The position numbers were made by a program, and so were the translations under genes. A stretch of 64,000 bases of DNA, from NCBI GenBank assembly GCA_965220245.1, contig CBDCPI010000013.1:62001-126000 (forward strand), written 5' to 3'. Positions 62,456-64,000 of the stretch are shown in pieces; position 1 is the first letter of the stretch; the number at the start of each line of letters is the position of its first letter. Below the pieces are notes generated by a model that saw nothing but the letters and a program-made list of their open reading frames with translations, did not search any database and had not been told where the DNA came from. Source of the stretch: CBDCPI01 sp965220245. Lineage in GTDB: Bacteria; Chloroflexota; Dehalococcoidia; Lucifugimonadales; UBA3495.

Positions 62456-62474
62456 GTGGAGGTGAGGGGAATCG
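62456..62474. repeat. attachment site, tRNA-proximal copy
   Basis: GTGGAGGTGAGGGGAATCG; covers the acceptor 3' strand and part of the T arm of tRNA-Ala. Identical to 53264-53282. Confidence 0.88.
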
Positions 62475-62528
62475 AACCCCTGGCCCCCTGCGTGCAAAGC
62501 AGGTACTCTCCCGCTGAGCTACACCCCC
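62457..62528 (-). tRNA. tRNA-Ala (TGC)
   Basis: 72 nt without encoded CCA. The acceptor stem GGGGGTG / CACCTCC contains the G3-U70 pair that marks tRNA-Ala. Anticodon loop gives TGC. Integration rebuilt the 3' end, so the gene stays intact. Unlike the other four tRNAs in the window, it lacks an encoded CCA. Confidence 0.95.
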
Positions 62529-62680
62529 AAGGATAATTTCAGTGTAGGATTGGTTTCGGCTGATTGTCAACGAAGCTGCGAGTGGATTCGACACCACTCC
62601 CGTCCCAAGGGTATCATACCCGGTGCCATAGCCTACAGATTTCCAATCTAGGCCGCGACGCCGGCTAATAGGAGACACCA

Positions 62681-63877
62681 ATGCGAGAAGTGGCGATTGT
62701 TTCACCGGTACGCACCGCTGTGGGGAATTTCGGCGGTACCCTGCGGGATGTTTCCGCCGCCGAGCTAGGCAGCCTGGTAATAAAGGAAACTCTAGAGCGC
62801 AGCGGTCTGGACCCGGCCAAAGTCGACGACGTTATTCTAGGCCACGGCTACCCCAGCGGCGAGAATCCCGCCATCGGCCGGCTGGCGTCTTTGAAAGCCG
62901 GGCTGCCCATTGAGGTGCCGGGTTACCAGTTGGACCGCCGCTGCTCCTCGGGCTTGCAGGCCATCCTTAACGCGGCCATGCTGGTCCAGACCGACAATGC
63001 CGATGTGGTGATCGCTGGCGGTGTCGAGAGTATGAGCGCTGCCGAATATTATGTTAACGAGTCCCGCTGGGGAGGCCGCTTCGGCTCGGTAACCTTCCAC
63101 GACCGGCTGGCCCGGGCCCGGGAAACCATCTCTCCGGAAGAACGCTTCGGCTACATCTCCGGCATGATCGAAACGGCGGAAAACCTGGCCGGCCAATACG
63201 AGATCACCCGGCAAGAACAGGATGAATACGCCCTCCGCAGTCACCAGAGGGCGGTGGCCGCCGCCGAGGGCGGGGTGTTTAGCAAGGAAGTTGTAGCGGT
63301 GCCGGTGCCCCAACGGCGGGGCGGTCCGGTCCCCTTCGAGAAGGATGAAGGCCCCCGAGCGGACACCAACCTGGAAGCTCTGGGGCGGTTGCGGGCGATA
63401 ATGCCCGACGGCACCGTAACCGCAGGCAACGCCAGCAGCCAGAACGACGCCGCGTCGGTGTGTCTGGTGGTAGCCGGGGACAAGCTGGAGGAATTGGGGC
63501 TGCAACCCATGGGATTCCTCCGGGGATGGTCGGTCACTGGCTGCCATCCGGCTTACATGGGAATCGGTCCCGTGTCCGCGGTCGCCAAGGTAATGGGCAA
63601 AGTTGGTCTTGCTCTCGAAGACATGGACTTGATCGAGTTAAACGAAGCTTTTGCCGCCCAAGTCTTGGCCGTGCTTCGAGAGTGGAAGCTGCCCAATGAG
63701 GACAAGCTAAACGTTAACGGCTCCGGGATTTCCTTGGGCCACCCGATCGCGGCCACGGGCGCCCGGATTCTGACCACACTGCTCCATGAGATGGAACGCC
63801 GGGACGTTCAGCTTGGGCTGGAGACCATGTGCGTCGGCGGCGGTCAAGGCGTAGCCGCGGTGTTCGAGCGCCGCTAA
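62681..63877 (+). CDS. acetyl-CoA acetyltransferase (thiolase)
   Basis: A 398-residue thiolase. The acyl-accepting C88 lies in DRRCSSGLQA; NASSQNDAAS, ELNEAFAAQVLAV and NVNGSGISLGHPIAATGARI carry the catalytic His; CVGGGQGVAAVFE near the C terminus holds the second Cys. Full length. It condenses or cleaves acyl-CoA in beta-oxidation or acetoacetyl-CoA synthesis. Start ATG 62681 follows TAGGAGA. It stands alone beside the tRNA. Confidence 0.93.
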   Translation: MREVAIVSPVRTAVGNFGGTLRDVSAAELGSLVIKETLERSGLDPAKVDDVILGHGYPSGENPAIGRLASLKAGLPIEVPGYQLDRRCSSGLQAILNAAMLVQTDNADVVIAGGVESMSAAEYYVNESRWGGRFGSVTFHDRLARARETISPEERFGYISGMIETAENLAGQYEITRQEQDEYALRSHQRAVAAAEGGVFSKEVVAVPVPQRRGGPVPFEKDEGPRADTNLEALGRLRAIMPDGTVTAGNASSQNDAASVCLVVAGDKLEELGLQPMGFLRGWSVTGCHPAYMGIGPVSAVAKVMGKVGLALEDMDLIELNEAFAAQVLAVLREWKLPNEDKLNVNGSGISLGHPIAATGARILTTLLHEMERRDVQLGLETMCVGGGQGVAAVFERR

Positions 63878-63910
63878 CTCTACAGCGATTTGAGGCCCTA
63901 ACCCTTCCCA

Positions 63911-63939
63911 TTGACACACCACGGATGACAACATAGGAT
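63911..63939 (+). promoter_or_regulatory. sigma-70-like promoter reading out of the window
   Basis: TTGACA and TAGGAT are separated by 17 bp. Transcription would start near 63946. An ATG at 63969 opens a frame that runs off the right edge, so a gene may begin there. Otherwise 63878-64000 shows nothing. Confidence 0.5.
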
Positions 63940-64000
63940 AGCGTCGACCCGCGCGGCGGGACACCACTATGGGCCGAATCCAGACTTCGCCCGGCTCCTC

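Larger units (their letters stand above)
53264..62474. mobile_element. integrated 9.2-kb tail-less, capsid-encoding element in tRNA-Ala (satellite / cf-PICI-like)
   Basis: Bounded by 19-bp perfect direct repeats, one being the 3' end of tRNA-Ala. Every gene is on the minus strand: integrase next to the tRNA, six small genes of mostly unknown function (one a 25-residue ORF), then TerL, HNH, capsid, protease, connector, portal. Coding is dense with stop/start overlaps among the late genes (TerL-HNH, protease-connector, connector-portal). I find no tail tube, tape measure, baseplate, lysis, primase, repressor or small terminase gene. Intact major frames suggest recent activity. The content is that of capsid-forming PICIs, which package their own DNA in their own heads and borrow helper tails; a trimmed prophage is the main alternative. 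Confidence 0.88.

Noticed and set aside
61164..62705. A longer integrase starting upstream of the tRNA
   Set aside because: It would translate through the whole tRNA-Ala gene; ATG 62351 has AGGAGG and gives a normal P4-type N terminus.

Overview
The window looks like a piece of a bacterial chromosome, most probably from an uncultured Chloroflexota (SAR202/Dehalococcoidia-like). This is inferred from gene content: an auracyanin-like lipid-anchored cupredoxin, a DUF3105 membrane protein, LL-diaminopimelate aminotransferase instead of the DapC/D/E route, an archaeal-type phosphoglycerate mutase, several unusual HpcH/HpaI, TPP-enzyme and amidohydrolase paralogs, and two Uma2 proteins. Shine-Dalgarno sites, bacterial HflX and MiaA, and HK97-type phage genes make it bacterial. 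TTG and GTG starts are common.

Layout. (1) 1-18.5 kb is a catabolic and accessory block. It holds an alpha/beta hydrolase (cut by the edge), a large CHAT-P-loop-TPR STAND protein, three tandem HpcH/HpaI aldolase/lyase paralogs, an ADP-forming acyl-CoA synthetase with a frameshift, a SnoaL-like protein, a hypothetical plus Uma2 cassette bounded by a 72-bp direct repeat, two TPP enzymes, a D-aminoacylase-type amidohydrolase and a formamidase. (2) 18.5-23.5 kb holds a decaying array of a small HTH gene, a PLP dehydratase, an AIR-synthase-like protein, a MITE-like hairpin and the cupredoxin. (3) 23.5-27.6 kb is a decayed integrative element lying between tRNA-Glu and a tRNA-Val/Leu/Arg cluster. 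It contains a broken ISAs1 transposase, a broken phage-type polynucleotide-kinase phosphatase domain, small frameshifted ORFs and a broken tyrosine recombinase. (4) 27.6-40 kb is housekeeping on the minus strand: yrdC/sua5, a polyprenyl-synthetase-like gene, pgk-apgM-tpiA, miaA, dapF, Uma2, HicB, dapL and hflX, plus an SDR and an AlkA-like glycosylase. (5) 40-49 kb is a purine operon on the plus strand (guaA, purD, two unknowns, purE, HAD, purB, purC, DUF3105, purS). It is invaded by short repeats that in places are translated in frame. (6) 49-53 kb holds a 2-hydroxyacid dehydrogenase, an amidohydrolase and an Eis-like acetyltransferase with a frameshift. (7) 53.26-62.47 kb is a compact 9.2-kb integrated element. 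(8) The right end has a thiolase and a promoter pointing out of the window.

The most notable object is the element at 53264-62474. It sits in the 3' end of tRNA-Ala(UGC) between 19-bp perfect direct repeats and carries a P4-type integrase next to the tRNA. All its genes lie on the minus strand. It encodes TerL, HNH, an HK97-fold capsid, a prohead protease, a connector and a portal, but no tail, lysis, primase or repressor gene that I can recognise. That content matches the logic of capsid-forming, tail-stealing satellites (cf-PICI), but the gene order is different: the portal comes last and the capsid precedes the protease. In its early region an A7 run ends a small HTH protein exactly where a zinc-ribbon protein continues in another frame.

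The main caveat is that two conserved genes (the acyl-CoA synthetase and the acetyltransferase) have single-base frameshifts, and miaA has no canonical start upstream of its P-loop. Some oddities could therefore be sequence errors.
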